Source: Verrucomicrobiota bacterium (GTDB lineage: Bacteria; Verrucomicrobiota; Verrucomicrobiia; Opitutales; Opitutaceae). From it: DNA of 8,706 bases. Below are positions 1 through 8,587 of this stretch, piece by piece. Below the pieces are notes generated by a model. It did no database searches. It saw only the letters and a program-made list of their open reading frames with translations, and was not told where the DNA came from. The stretch lies in the NCBI GenBank assembly GCA_023446735.1, contig JAEXPQ010000284.1:1-8706 (forward strand). Direction: 5' to 3'. The number at the start of each line of letters is the position of its first letter. Within the stretch, counting starts at the first letter, position 1. A program made the position numbers and the translations under genes.

Positions 1-1
1 G

Positions 2-734
2 CTCGAGGAGGAGGACGCCGCGCTGGAGGCGTGGGTCGACCGCGTGCTGCCGGCCGCGCTCGGGGGGGAGCTCCCGCTGGCCGAGTTGCGCGCGGCGCCG
101 ACCGCGATCACACGGCGGGCGCTGCACCGCTGGTTGGCGGACCAGGGCTGCGGCGGCGTGTTGTCGAGTGTCGCGTTCGACGACTTGTTGGCGGCGGTCC
201 GGGCCGGACGGAGCACCCGTTTCAGCGCGGGCGACGAGGCCTTTCTCGAGGTCGATGCCGCGGCGCTGCGCTGGGTCGAGGTGGAACCGGTGGCGGAGCC
301 GGAGTGGGGCGCGGTGGAGTTGCCGGTGCCCGGCGAGGTGGCGTTGCCCGATGGCGGCCGACTGCGCGCCAACTGGTTCGAGCTCGATGCCGAGCGGCGG
401 AAACGGCTCTGCGCGGGCGCGTTCGACGACGGGCGCACGGCGTTCTTGGCGGTGATGGAAACATCCCCGGTCTTTTCCATCCGTGCTTGGCGGGCTGGTG
501 ATCGCTACTGCCCGCTCGGCGCGAGCGGCGGGGCGAAGGTGCAGGACCAGTTCGTTAACCGGCGCATCCCCCGGCGGTTGCGGCGGCGGCTGCCGCTCGT
601 GTGCGCGGCCGGCGGCGGAATTCTCTGGGCCCCGGGATTGCTCCCGGCGCATGAAGCGCGCGTTCGCGAGGGAACGCGGGTGGCCGTTCAATTGACATAT
701 CTCCCTCCCGACTCACTCTCCGCCTCCACCGGTC

Positions 735-742
<8 letters not shown>
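2..742 (+). CDS. tilS: tRNA(Ile)-lysidine synthetase TilS, C-terminal part (5' end outside window)
   Basis: TilS is a cytoplasmic enzyme that uses ATP to attach lysine to C34 of the CAU anticodon of a minor tRNA-Ile, making it read AUA. Only the last 246 residues are here; the reading frame is open from base 2, and the N-terminal ATP-pyrophosphatase domain with its SGGVDS-type loop lies upstream. The call rests on the C-terminal TilS domain at about residues 160-238 of the visible part: an R-W-R-x-GDRY-x-PLG segment, then VQDQF, an RRIPRRLRRRLPLV stretch, and ILWAPG near the end. This is the family's conserved order of GDR-x-x-P-x-G, IPR-x-x-R and W-x-P-G. The visible N-terminal portion matches the weakly conserved substrate-binding linker. 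It overlaps ftsH by 8 bases, and tilS next to ftsH is a recurrent gene order (in Bacillus hpt lies between them; here it is absent). The full gene length cannot be judged. Confidence 0.9.
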
Positions 743-2747
<2,005 letters not shown>

Positions 2748-2770
2748 GTCCACGACAGTGCCCACTCTCC

Positions 2771-2805
2771 ACGGCGCGGCCTCCGGTCCGCGCCGTTTGT
2801 TTTTT
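2771..2805 (+). terminator. Intrinsic terminator of the tilS-ftsH unit
   Basis: A perfect 9-bp G/C-rich stem (2771-2779 with 2788-2796) closes an 8-base loop. It is followed directly by a T-rich run (2796-2805, nine T of ten). It starts 23 bases after the ftsH stop and has the classic form of a Rho-independent terminator, separating ftsH from the GH95 gene. Confidence 0.9.
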
Positions 2806-2869
2806 GGTGCGATGCCGAGGGCGCTTTCCGCTGGCGCCGTTTTCGGCGCGACGGTAGACCCGCGGCCCG
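2806..2869 (+). promoter_or_regulatory. Leader of the GH95 gene with a small hairpin
   Basis: This stretch between the ftsH terminator and the GH95 start should hold the GH95 promoter and 5' leader. I cannot pick out a convincing -35/-10 pair. It contains a perfect 6-bp stem (2834-2839 with 2844-2849) closed by a TTTT loop, ending 20 bases before the ATG. No good Shine-Dalgarno is visible in the last 15 bases. A role for the hairpin in translation or mRNA stability is only a possibility. Confidence 0.35.
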
Positions 2870-5272
2870 ATGTCGACTCCCCCCGCTCGCTTCCGGCTCA
2901 TCCTGCTCTCCTGCGTCGTCACCGTTTTCGCCGGGTTGGCGACGCCGACGATCGCGCAGGAGTCCTCCTTCTCGTCGGCCGATTTTCGCGGCCTGGAGCT
3001 CTGGTACCGCCAGCCGGCGCGGGAGTGGACCGAGGCGTTGCCGGTCGGCAACGGCCGGCTCGGTGCGATGGTGTTCGGACGCGTGGCGGAGGAGACGATC
3101 CAGCTCAACGAGGACACGATCTGGTGCGGGCGGCCCGAGGCCCTGAACCGCACCGCCGCCGGCCGCCAGCTGCCGCGGATCCGTGAACTGCTCTTCGCCG
3201 GGCGGTTCGCGGAGGCCGAGGCGCTCGTGCAGAACGAGGTGATCGGGCCGAAGCCGCAGGTCGGCCGCAGTCACCAGACTTTGGGGGCGCTGAAGCTCGC
3301 CTTCACGCTGCCGGCCGGCGAACCGAGCCGCTATCGCCGCTCCCTCGATCTCGATTCGGCGATCGCCGCGACCGAGTTCGATGTGGGCGAGGTCGCGTTC
3401 CGGCGCGAAGTCTTCGCCAGCACGCCCGACCAGGTGCTGGTGGTCCGCCTCACCGCGAGCCGGCCGGGGCAGATCTCCTTCGGCGCCGCGCTGGAGCGCG
3501 AGGACACGACCGTGGAGGCGCAGGCCGACGGCTCCATCGTGATGACCGGACAAGCGCTCGCCGGCCATGCGGGCGAGGGCGTGAAGTTCACCGGCGTCCT
3601 GCAGGTGCGCGCCGAGGGCGGCCGGGTGGACGCCGAGGGCGGCAAGTTGACCGTGATCGGAGCCGACTCGGCCACGCTGCTCTTCGCCGTGCGCACCGCC
3701 TACAACGCCGCGATGCCCGCCGTCCCGCTGGCCCGGAGCAACCTCGAGGCGGCGCAGGCGGACCTCGCGGCGCTGGCCCCGCTGGGCGTCGCCGACCTCG
3801 CGACCCGCGCGACCGCGGACCACCGGCGGCTGTTTCGGCGGGCGTCGCTCTCCTTCGGCGACGATCCGCACGCGGCGTTGCCGACCGACGAGCGGCTGCG
3901 GCGCGTGCAGGGCGGGGCGGAGGACCTCGGTCTGCTGGCGTTGCACTTTCAGTACGGCCGCTACCTGCTGATCGCCTCGTCGCGGCCCGGCGATCTCGCG
4001 GCCAACCTGCAGGGACTCTGGAACGATCTGATGTATGCGCCGTGGAGCGCCGACTACCACATCAACATCAACATCCAGATGAACTACTGGCCGGCCGAGG
4101 TCACGGGCCTCGCCGAGTGCCACGAGCCGTTCTTCGCGTTGATCGAAAACCTCGCCGCCAACGGGGGCCGGCTGGCCGCGCGCGAGATCTACGGCGCCCG
4201 CGGCGCCGTGGCGCACTACACGACCGATGCCTGGCTCGGCGCCTCGACGGACGGGCGCCCGCTTTGGGCGATGTGGCCGATGGGTTTCGCGTGGAGCACG
4301 CGCCATTTCTGGGAGCACTACCTCTACACCGGCGATCGCGACTTCCTCGCCCGCCGGGCGTACCCGGTGCTGCGCGACGGCGCGCTCTTCTTCCTCGACT
4401 GGCTCGTGCCCGATCCGCAGTCGGGGCTGCTCGTCTCGGGGCCGAGCGGCTCGCCGGAGAACGAGTTCTTCGGGCCCGACGGCGGCAAGTACAGCGTGTC
4501 GATGGGATGCTCGATGGACCAGCAGATCATCTGGGAGACGTTCACGAACTTCCTCGTCGCCGCCCGCGACCTCGGCATCGCCGACGAGACCGTGGCCGCG
4601 GTCGAGGCCGCGCGGGCGAAGCTCGCCATGCCGCAAATCGGCGCTGACGGCCGCGTGATGGAATGGGCGCAGGAGTGGCGCGAGGTCGATCCCGGCCACC
4701 GCCACATCTCGCATCTGTACGGACTGCACCCGAGCGCGCAGTTCACGCGGTCCAACGCGGCGGCCGGCGGCCGGGATTTCTTCGCAGCGGCGCGCCGGAC
4801 GCTCGAGCACCGGCTCGCCCACGGCGGCGGGCACACCGGCTGGAGTCGCGCCTGGATCGTCAACATGTGGGCGCGGCTCGGCGAAGCCGGGAAGGCGCGC
4901 GCCGATCTCCAGGCGTTGCTCGCGAAGTGCACGTTGCCGAACCTCTTCGACAACCACCCGCCCTTCCAGATCGACGGCAACTTCGGCGCCACCGCCGGCA
5001 TCGCCGAGATGCTCCTGCAGAGCCATGACGGCGGCATCGTCGATCTGCTGCCGGCATTGCCCACCGAGTGGCGCCACGGCCGCGTGACCGGACTGCGCGC
5101 GCGCGGCGGCTTCGAGGTTTCGATCGCGTGGCGCGACGGCGAGGTCGAGCGCTGCGAGGTCGTCTCGCACCTCGGCCGTCCGCTTTCGCTGCGGCTGGGC
5201 GACCGGATCGTGCGCGACCTGCCGACTACAGTCGGCCAACGGGTGGACGCGCTGGCGGCGTTGGCGCGGTAG
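2870..5272 (+). CDS. Secreted GH95 family glycoside hydrolase, probable alpha-L-fucosidase
   Basis: Family GH95 enzymes are inverting exo-glycosidases that release terminal alpha-1,2-L-fucose, or in some members alpha-L-galactose, from plant, algal or host glycans. The 800 residues begin with a signal peptide (RFR, hydrophobic core about 10-24, likely cut after A29), so the enzyme acts in the periplasm or outside. The N-terminal beta-domain opens with the family motif LPVGNGRLGAMVFG (57-70) and QLNEDTIWCG (78-87). The (alpha/alpha)6 catalytic domain carries NLQGLWND (379-386), H397-I-N399-I-N401, SGPSGSPE ending at E530, and QIDGNFG (D702). By position these match the Bifidobacterium AfcA residues N421, N423, E566 (acid) and D766. 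The small C-terminal beta-domain follows from about 720. Length fits a GH95 core without extra binding modules. C15 resembles a lipobox cysteine but sits too early in the hydrophobic core, so an ordinary signal peptide is more likely. Substrate is inferred from family only; His397 favours fucosidase over L-galactosidase, from memory. Confidence 0.93.
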   Translation: MSTPPARFRLILLSCVVTVFAGLATPTIAQESSFSSADFRGLELWYRQPAREWTEALPVGNGRLGAMVFGRVAEETIQLNEDTIWCGRPEALNRTAAGRQLPRIRELLFAGRFAEAEALVQNEVIGPKPQVGRSHQTLGALKLAFTLPAGEPSRYRRSLDLDSAIAATEFDVGEVAFRREVFASTPDQVLVVRLTASRPGQISFGAALEREDTTVEAQADGSIVMTGQALAGHAGEGVKFTGVLQVRAEGGRVDAEGGKLTVIGADSATLLFAVRTAYNAAMPAVPLARSNLEAAQADLAALAPLGVADLATRATADHRRLFRRASLSFGDDPHAALPTDERLRRVQGGAEDLGLLALHFQYGRYLLIASSRPGDLAANLQGLWNDLMYAPWSADYHININIQMNYWPAEVTGLAECHEPFFALIENLAANGGRLAAREIYGARGAVAHYTTDAWLGASTDGRPLWAMWPMGFAWSTRHFWEHYLYTGDRDFLARRAYPVLRDGALFFLDWLVPDPQSGLLVSGPSGSPENEFFGPDGGKYSVSMGCSMDQQIIWETFTNFLVAARDLGIADETVAAVEAARAKLAMPQIGADGRVMEWAQEWREVDPGHRHISHLYGLHPSAQFTRSNAAAGGRDFFAAARRTLEHRLAHGGGHTGWSRAWIVNMWARLGEAGKARADLQALLAKCTLPNLFDNHPPFQIDGNFGATAGIAEMLLQSHDGGIVDLLPALPTEWRHGRVTGLRARGGFEVSIAWRDGEVERCEVVSHLGRPLSLRLGDRIVRDLPTTVGQRVDALAALAR
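5221..5236. other. Inverted repeat in the 3' end of the GH95 gene
   Basis: A perfect 6-bp inverted repeat with a TACA spacer (5221-5226 with 5231-5236) lies within the last 52 bases of the GH95 coding sequence. Only 8 bases separate the two converging stops, so any transcript-end structure must lie inside a coding region, and this is the clearest candidate. It has no T-run, so it is not a standard terminator and may be chance. Confidence 0.3.
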
Positions 5273-5280
5273 GCGGCCGG

Positions 5281-5847
5281 TCAGCCCAGTTCCCACCAGG
5301 CGCGGGCGACGCCGGCGACCAGGCCGAAGAGGTGCGACTCCCACGAGGTGCTGCCGCGCACCGGCGCCACGCCGGCGAGCATGCCGCCGTAGAAGAGCAG
5401 CACGGCCCCGCCGACGAGGAGATCCGGAGTCGTGCGCGTGAACCAGGCGACGGCCACGAGGTAGCCGAGGAACCCGAAGATCACGCCGCTCATGCCGACA
5501 TGCGTCGCCTTGCGCGCGGCGGCCCAGACCAGCACACCCGTCGCGAGGGCGATCGTGCCCGCGACCTCGGGAAAGCGCGCCTCGTTTCGCCGCAGCACGA
5601 GGTAGCCGAGTCCGACGAACGGCGGAAGGTTGGCCAGCAGGTGCGCGGCATTGGCGTGGAGAAACGGCGACGCGACGAGCCCCACCAGCCCCGCGCCGGT
5701 GCGCGGCACGATGCCGCCGCGTTGCACCGCGCCGGACCAGAGCGCGGCCACGAGCGTGCCGATCACCATCGCGGCTGCCGGCCACGACAGGAAGGTCCAA
5801 GGTGTTTCCGTGTAGAGCCGGGTGAGGAAACGGAGGATGTCGTCCAT
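5281..5847 (-). CDS. Rhomboid family intramembrane serine protease
   Basis: Rhomboids cut transmembrane segments of other proteins inside the lipid bilayer using a Ser-His dyad. The 188-residue protein has about six hydrophobic segments (near 22-41, 67-86, 95-111, 116-136, 143-162 and 171-186), the bacterial rhomboid core. Family signatures are all present: H64-x4-H69-LLA-N73 (compare H150 and N154 of E. coli GlpG), the nucleophile motif G118-M-S120-G121, and the partner H172 in a SHLFGLVAG segment. It therefore looks catalytically active and has no added cytoplasmic domain. The ATG at 5847 is preceded by a perfect AGGAGG (5853-5858) with 5-base spacing. That AGGAGG overlaps the TAG stop of the upstream heparinase II/III gene, so the two are co-transcribed and probably translationally coupled. 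The natural substrate cannot be read from the sequence. Confidence 0.9.
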   Translation of the reverse strand: MDDILRFLTRLYTETPWTFLSWPAAAMVIGTLVAALWSGAVQRGGIVPRTGAGLVGLVASPFLHANAAHLLANLPPFVGLGYLVLRRNEARFPEVAGTIALATGVLVWAAARKATHVGMSGVIFGFLGYLVAVAWFTRTTPDLLVGGAVLLFYGGMLAGVAPVRGSTSWESHLFGLVAGVARAWWELG

Positions 5848-5852
5848 GGCGG

Positions 5853-5858
5853 CCTCCT
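5853..5858 (-). promoter_or_regulatory. Shine-Dalgarno of the rhomboid gene, overlapping the upstream stop codon
   Basis: Read on the minus strand this is AGGAGG, five bases before the rhomboid ATG. Its first two bases are the last two bases of the TAG ending the heparinase II/III gene (5859-5857). A ribosome terminating on the upstream gene would sit on this site, which favours coupled re-initiation. Confidence 0.8.
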
Positions 5859-7701
5859 ATTCGACGAGCCGCAGCTCCACCACCAGGTCGACGGCTCCGT
5901 GGGAAGGCGCGGCGGTGGTGATCGAAAGAAACGACACTCCGGGATTCGGGGCGTCGAAGTCCGCGGGCGGCGTGGCGGGGGCGGTCGAGAAGACGGCGTC
6001 GGCCGGTCCGGAGAGGGTGGCGCGCAGGGTGCGGCCGTCCTGGCGCAGCAGCGCGGCGGTGCCGGCGAGCTCGACGCTTGCCCGCGTGGCCATCGCCCAT
6101 CGCACGGCGGCGCCGGGTGTGAGCCCCGTGATCGAGTCCCGGATGCGGACGGTCGCGCCGTCGTGGATCTCGAAGCGGCGCAGAGCCTGGGCGGCTTGCC
6201 CGGCGAAAACGGTGGAAAGATCGATCAAGGCGTAGGGCGCCGGCGCGTTGGCGGAGAAGTCAACGATCGGCGCGGCGCCGGACACCCGGTGGAGCCGGTC
6301 GTCCAGCGTGAGCGTGTTGTGGCTGCGGTTGTTCAGGCGGAAAACGCCCCAGCGCGGCGAGTCCTGGCCGCGGTCCCAGAGCTTGAGGCCGCGCGATTCC
6401 AGCGACTCGTAGTCCTGCATGCCGAGATCAACCGCCCAGCGGACCCCGCCCGCCTCGAGCACAAACGAGCCGGCGTCCATGTGGGCATGCGACACGTTCG
6501 CGGAGCCGCCCTTCACGGCGAGGTACAACGCCGCCGGGTCGGTCCACGAACTCCGGAAAACGGCGACGGGGTTCGCGCCGCGTCCGCCCCAGCGGAGCGG
6601 CAGCCGCGGCGCGGCGCCGAAGCCGCGCTCGGGCCACCAGAGCGCGACGAGCGGACGGAAACGTGCGGTCTCCCGGTAGGCGTCGAGTGCGGCCGGGTCG
6701 GTCGGCGGTTCGCCGAGGAAGCGATCCTGGCCGAGCACGAGCCCGGGGTCGTACAGGCGGCGGGCGAACCAGAAGAGCGCGGGCTGGAGGGCGCCCGGTT
6801 CGCGGCCGTCGGCGAAATTGAAGAGACGGCCGCTCGGGCCGGTGAGCTGATGTTGCACGCCGGCGCTTGCGAGGAAGCCCGGAGCGGCGGTCAATCCCCA
6901 GTCGGTGCCGAGCGCGGTCTCAAGCGCCGCGAGCAGCAGCACGGTGTAGGTGGTGCCGTAGCCCCAGTACCCGGGGCCCTCCGGGTAAACGCCGTCGGGG
7001 GCGTAGGGCGCGAGCCCGTGGCCGAGGTGCGTGCGGGCGGCGGAGAGGGTTTCGCGGGCGAGCTCGGGCTCCTCGTCGGCGACGGCTAGTGCGGCGAGCG
7101 CCAGGCCGGACCAGCAGACCTGGTTCCAGTTGTTCTCCGCGACCGGCCAACCGCGGTTGGTCGCGGCGAAGGCGAGCCCGGGGCGCAGCGCCTTCTCGAC
7201 GAGCGCCGCGCGGATCGCGGCGCGCGAGGGGGCCGGCAGGGCGTCGAAGAGCCAGTCGTAGCCGATGGCGAGCGCCGCGGCCATCTCGGCGACGTCGAGG
7301 AAATGGTCTGGGTTCCAGTCGGAGAACGCGGCGGCCGCGAGCAGTTCCTGTTCGGCGCGGTAGGCGAAGGCGGTGTCGCCGGTGCTTCGGTACGCCAGGA
7401 CGAGCGCGAGCGTGCGTTCGAGGACCGTGCGGGAGACGTGGAGCAGGCGGCGGCCCGTGAGCCGGCGCTCGGCCGGCGGGGCAGCGAGGATGCCGCGGGC
7501 GAGCGCCTCGTTCCGGCGGAGAAAGTCGTCGTAGCCCGGAACCGTTGCACGGGCGGTGTTGAAGGGCTCCCACCAATCGTGGCCGGCGACGAGGACCCGC
7601 GGATGACCGGGGCGCAGGGTGGCGAGCGGGTCGGCGTCGGTCGCGCGGAGCAGCGGCGCGACAAGGCCGAGGGCGAGGGCGAGGAAGAAGAGACGGCGCA
7701 C
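5857..7701 (-). CDS. Secreted heparinase II/III family protein (probable polysaccharide lyase)
   Basis: Members of this family cleave uronic-acid polysaccharides such as heparin-like glycans or alginate by beta-elimination. From the GTG at 7701 the product has 614 residues: a signal peptide (MRRLFFLALALG..., likely cut after A20), an alpha/alpha-toroid domain to about 370, and a C-terminal beta-sandwich. Family landmarks are IGYDWLFDA (146-154), ENNWNQVC (189-196), YPEGPGYWGYGT (239-250), SHAHMDAGSF (404-413), VDLG with D425, and RSHNTL with H461. Compared from memory with Pedobacter heparinase II, H405 matches the catalytic His406, and H407, D425 and H461 match its zinc ligands. A Tyr in 239-250 would be the general base. 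The open frame runs back to 8034, but that part lies antisense to the LamG gene and has no signal-peptide character. GTG 7701 is chosen because it directly precedes the signal peptide; no Shine-Dalgarno supports it. Substrate unknown. The rhomboid gene follows after 9 bases. Confidence 0.85.
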   Translation of the reverse strand: MRRLFFLALALGLVAPLLRATDADPLATLRPGHPRVLVAGHDWWEPFNTARATVPGYDDFLRRNEALARGILAAPPAERRLTGRRLLHVSRTVLERTLALVLAYRSTGDTAFAYRAEQELLAAAAFSDWNPDHFLDVAEMAAALAIGYDWLFDALPAPSRAAIRAALVEKALRPGLAFAATNRGWPVAENNWNQVCWSGLALAALAVADEEPELARETLSAARTHLGHGLAPYAPDGVYPEGPGYWGYGTTYTVLLLAALETALGTDWGLTAAPGFLASAGVQHQLTGPSGRLFNFADGREPGALQPALFWFARRLYDPGLVLGQDRFLGEPPTDPAALDAYRETARFRPLVALWWPERGFGAAPRLPLRWGGRGANPVAVFRSSWTDPAALYLAVKGGSANVSHAHMDAGSFVLEAGGVRWAVDLGMQDYESLESRGLKLWDRGQDSPRWGVFRLNNRSHNTLTLDDRLHRVSGAAPIVDFSANAPAPYALIDLSTVFAGQAAQALRRFEIHDGATVRIRDSITGLTPGAAVRWAMATRASVELAGTAALLRQDGRTLRATLSGPADAVFSTAPATPPADFDAPNPGVSFLSITTAAPSHGAVDLVVELRLVE

Positions 7702-7780
7702 CCGGCGAGTGTCCGGGTGTTGGGCGACGGGGCAACGCGTGAAGCTTGTCGGCGCGCGGCTTTCGGTGTGAGGTGCGGGC
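7702..7780. promoter_or_regulatory. Divergent intergenic region (heparinase II/III gene and LamG gene)
   Basis: These 79 bases separate two divergent genes that both start with GTG, so both promoters must lie here or inside the opposite gene's start. I could not find a convincing sigma-70 -35/-10 pair on either strand. On the plus side GAGGTG at 7770-7775 is a good Shine-Dalgarno for the LamG gene. At the other edge a short inverted repeat (CCCGG at 7701-7705 with CCGGG at 7713-7717) touches the heparinase GTG and could occlude it, but is weak. Confidence 0.5.
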
Positions 7781-8467
7781 GTGAGACTCCGGCATGCCTG
7801 TTTCCTGCTCCTCGGCGTGGCGGTCGGGGGCGCGTCCGCGAAGGACGAGCCCGCGCCTGCGACCGTGGTCTGGTCGCTGGCGGAGCCCGGTCGGGTCGGG
7901 GCGATGACGCCGGAGGTCGCCGGCGCTCCGCGGGCGTTGGCGGAGGCCGAGGGCGGACCCGGGCTCCGGTTCGACGGTGTCGGCGACGGGCTGTGGCTGG
8001 CGGTGAATCCGCTGGCCGAACACGCTCGGTTCACGGTGGAGGTGCTGATCCGACCGGAGGCCGACGGACCGCGGGAACAGCGTTATTTCCATGTCGAGGA
8101 CACCGCGGGAAGCCGCGTTCTGCTCGAGCTGCGCCTGCTCGAGGCGGGCCGCTGGTGTCTCGATGCGTTCCTGAAATCCGGCGAGGGCAGGCTGGTGTTG
8201 ATCGATCGCGCGAAAACGCACGCGGCGGGACGGTGGATGTGGGTGGCGCTGCGCTACGACGGCGTGACGGCCTCGGCCTGGGTGGACGGCGTGCCGCAGG
8301 GCGCGGGGGCGGTGGCGTTTCCGGCGATGCGCGAAGGCCGGATCTCGCTCGGCGTGCGGATGGACCGGCGCTCGTGGTATCGCGGAGCGATCCGCGAGGT
8401 GCGCATCAGCCGGGAGGCTTTGCCGGCGGAGCGGTTGCAGCGGGCGCGGCCGGACGGGGGCCGGTAG
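7781..8467 (+). CDS. Secreted LamG / concanavalin A-like domain protein
   Basis: The 228-residue product has a signal peptide (MRLRH, hydrophobic 7-17, GGASA, likely cut after A20) and essentially one domain, about 28-219. This resembles the LamG-like jellyroll fold (Laminin_G_3): GLRFDGVGDGLWL (61-73), FTVEVLIRPE (84-93), a central FHVED and LLELRLLEAGRW region, W152-x-WVALRYDGVTASAWVDGV and the closing strand YRGAIREVRISREALPAERL (200-219). Such domains bind glycans or serve as adhesion or scaffold modules; no catalytic residues can be assigned. GTG 7781 is the start because an in-frame TGA lies just upstream (7769-7771) and GAGGTG precedes it at proper spacing. It is divergent from the heparinase II/III gene, which hints at a shared role with extracellular polysaccharide, but its function is not known. 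Confidence 0.8.
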   Translation: MRLRHACFLLLGVAVGGASAKDEPAPATVVWSLAEPGRVGAMTPEVAGAPRALAEAEGGPGLRFDGVGDGLWLAVNPLAEHARFTVEVLIRPEADGPREQRYFHVEDTAGSRVLLELRLLEAGRWCLDAFLKSGEGRLVLIDRAKTHAAGRWMWVALRYDGVTASAWVDGVPQGAGAVAFPAMREGRISLGVRMDRRSWYRGAIREVRISREALPAERLQRARPDGGR

Positions 8468-8484
8468 GCGGTCGCGCCAACCGG
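8461..8484 (+). other. Hairpin spanning the stop codon of the LamG gene
   Basis: A symmetrical stem-loop: 8461-8465 pairs with 8480-8484 and 8467-8470 with 8475-8478, around a GTCG loop, with a single A-A mismatch (8466/8479). The TAG stop lies in its left arm. No T-run follows, so it is not a canonical intrinsic terminator. It could act as an mRNA 3'-end stabiliser or a Rho-assisted end. Confidence 0.5.
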
Positions 8485-8587
8485 ATTCGCAACGATTCGT
8501 CAATCTCCGCGAGCGGGGCGGGACGCGCAAATAGCCCTTGATCGCCGGGCGCGTGGCGATGCACTCGGCGGCTTCCCTCAAACCTCG
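8485..8587 (+). promoter_or_regulatory. Region upstream of the Tex gene
   Basis: About 100 bases between the LamG-gene hairpin and the next gene. It is expected to carry the Tex promoter. A TTGATC at 8538-8543 could be a -35 element, but no good -10 follows at 16-18 bases. Two GATTCG copies stand 10 bases apart (8484-8489 and 8494-8499), about one helical turn, possibly by chance. No Shine-Dalgarno is seen before the ATG at 8588. Confidence 0.3.

Noticed and set aside
2903..2914. Lipoprotein signal (Cys15) in the GH95 enzyme
   Set aside because: Only about five hydrophobic residues precede the Cys and the hydrophobic core continues past it; a signal peptidase I site after A29 fits better.
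4058..4075. Short tandem repeat of CATCAA units
   Set aside because: It encodes the catalytic H-I-N-I-N-I segment of GH95 and is explained by protein conservation.
5281..5847. Rhomboid as a rhombosortase that processes GlyGly-CTERM proteins
   Set aside because: None of the neighbouring secreted proteins ends with a Gly-Gly motif, transmembrane segment and basic tail, so nothing local supports it.
5068..7089. A 673-codon plus-strand frame across the rhomboid and lyase genes
   Set aside because: Gly/Arg-rich shadow of minus-strand genes that carry intact catalytic motifs.
7702..8034. N-terminal extension of the heparinase II/III protein to an ATG at 8034
   Set aside because: The added 111 residues lie antisense to the LamG gene, are low-complexity, and would bury the signal peptide inside the protein.
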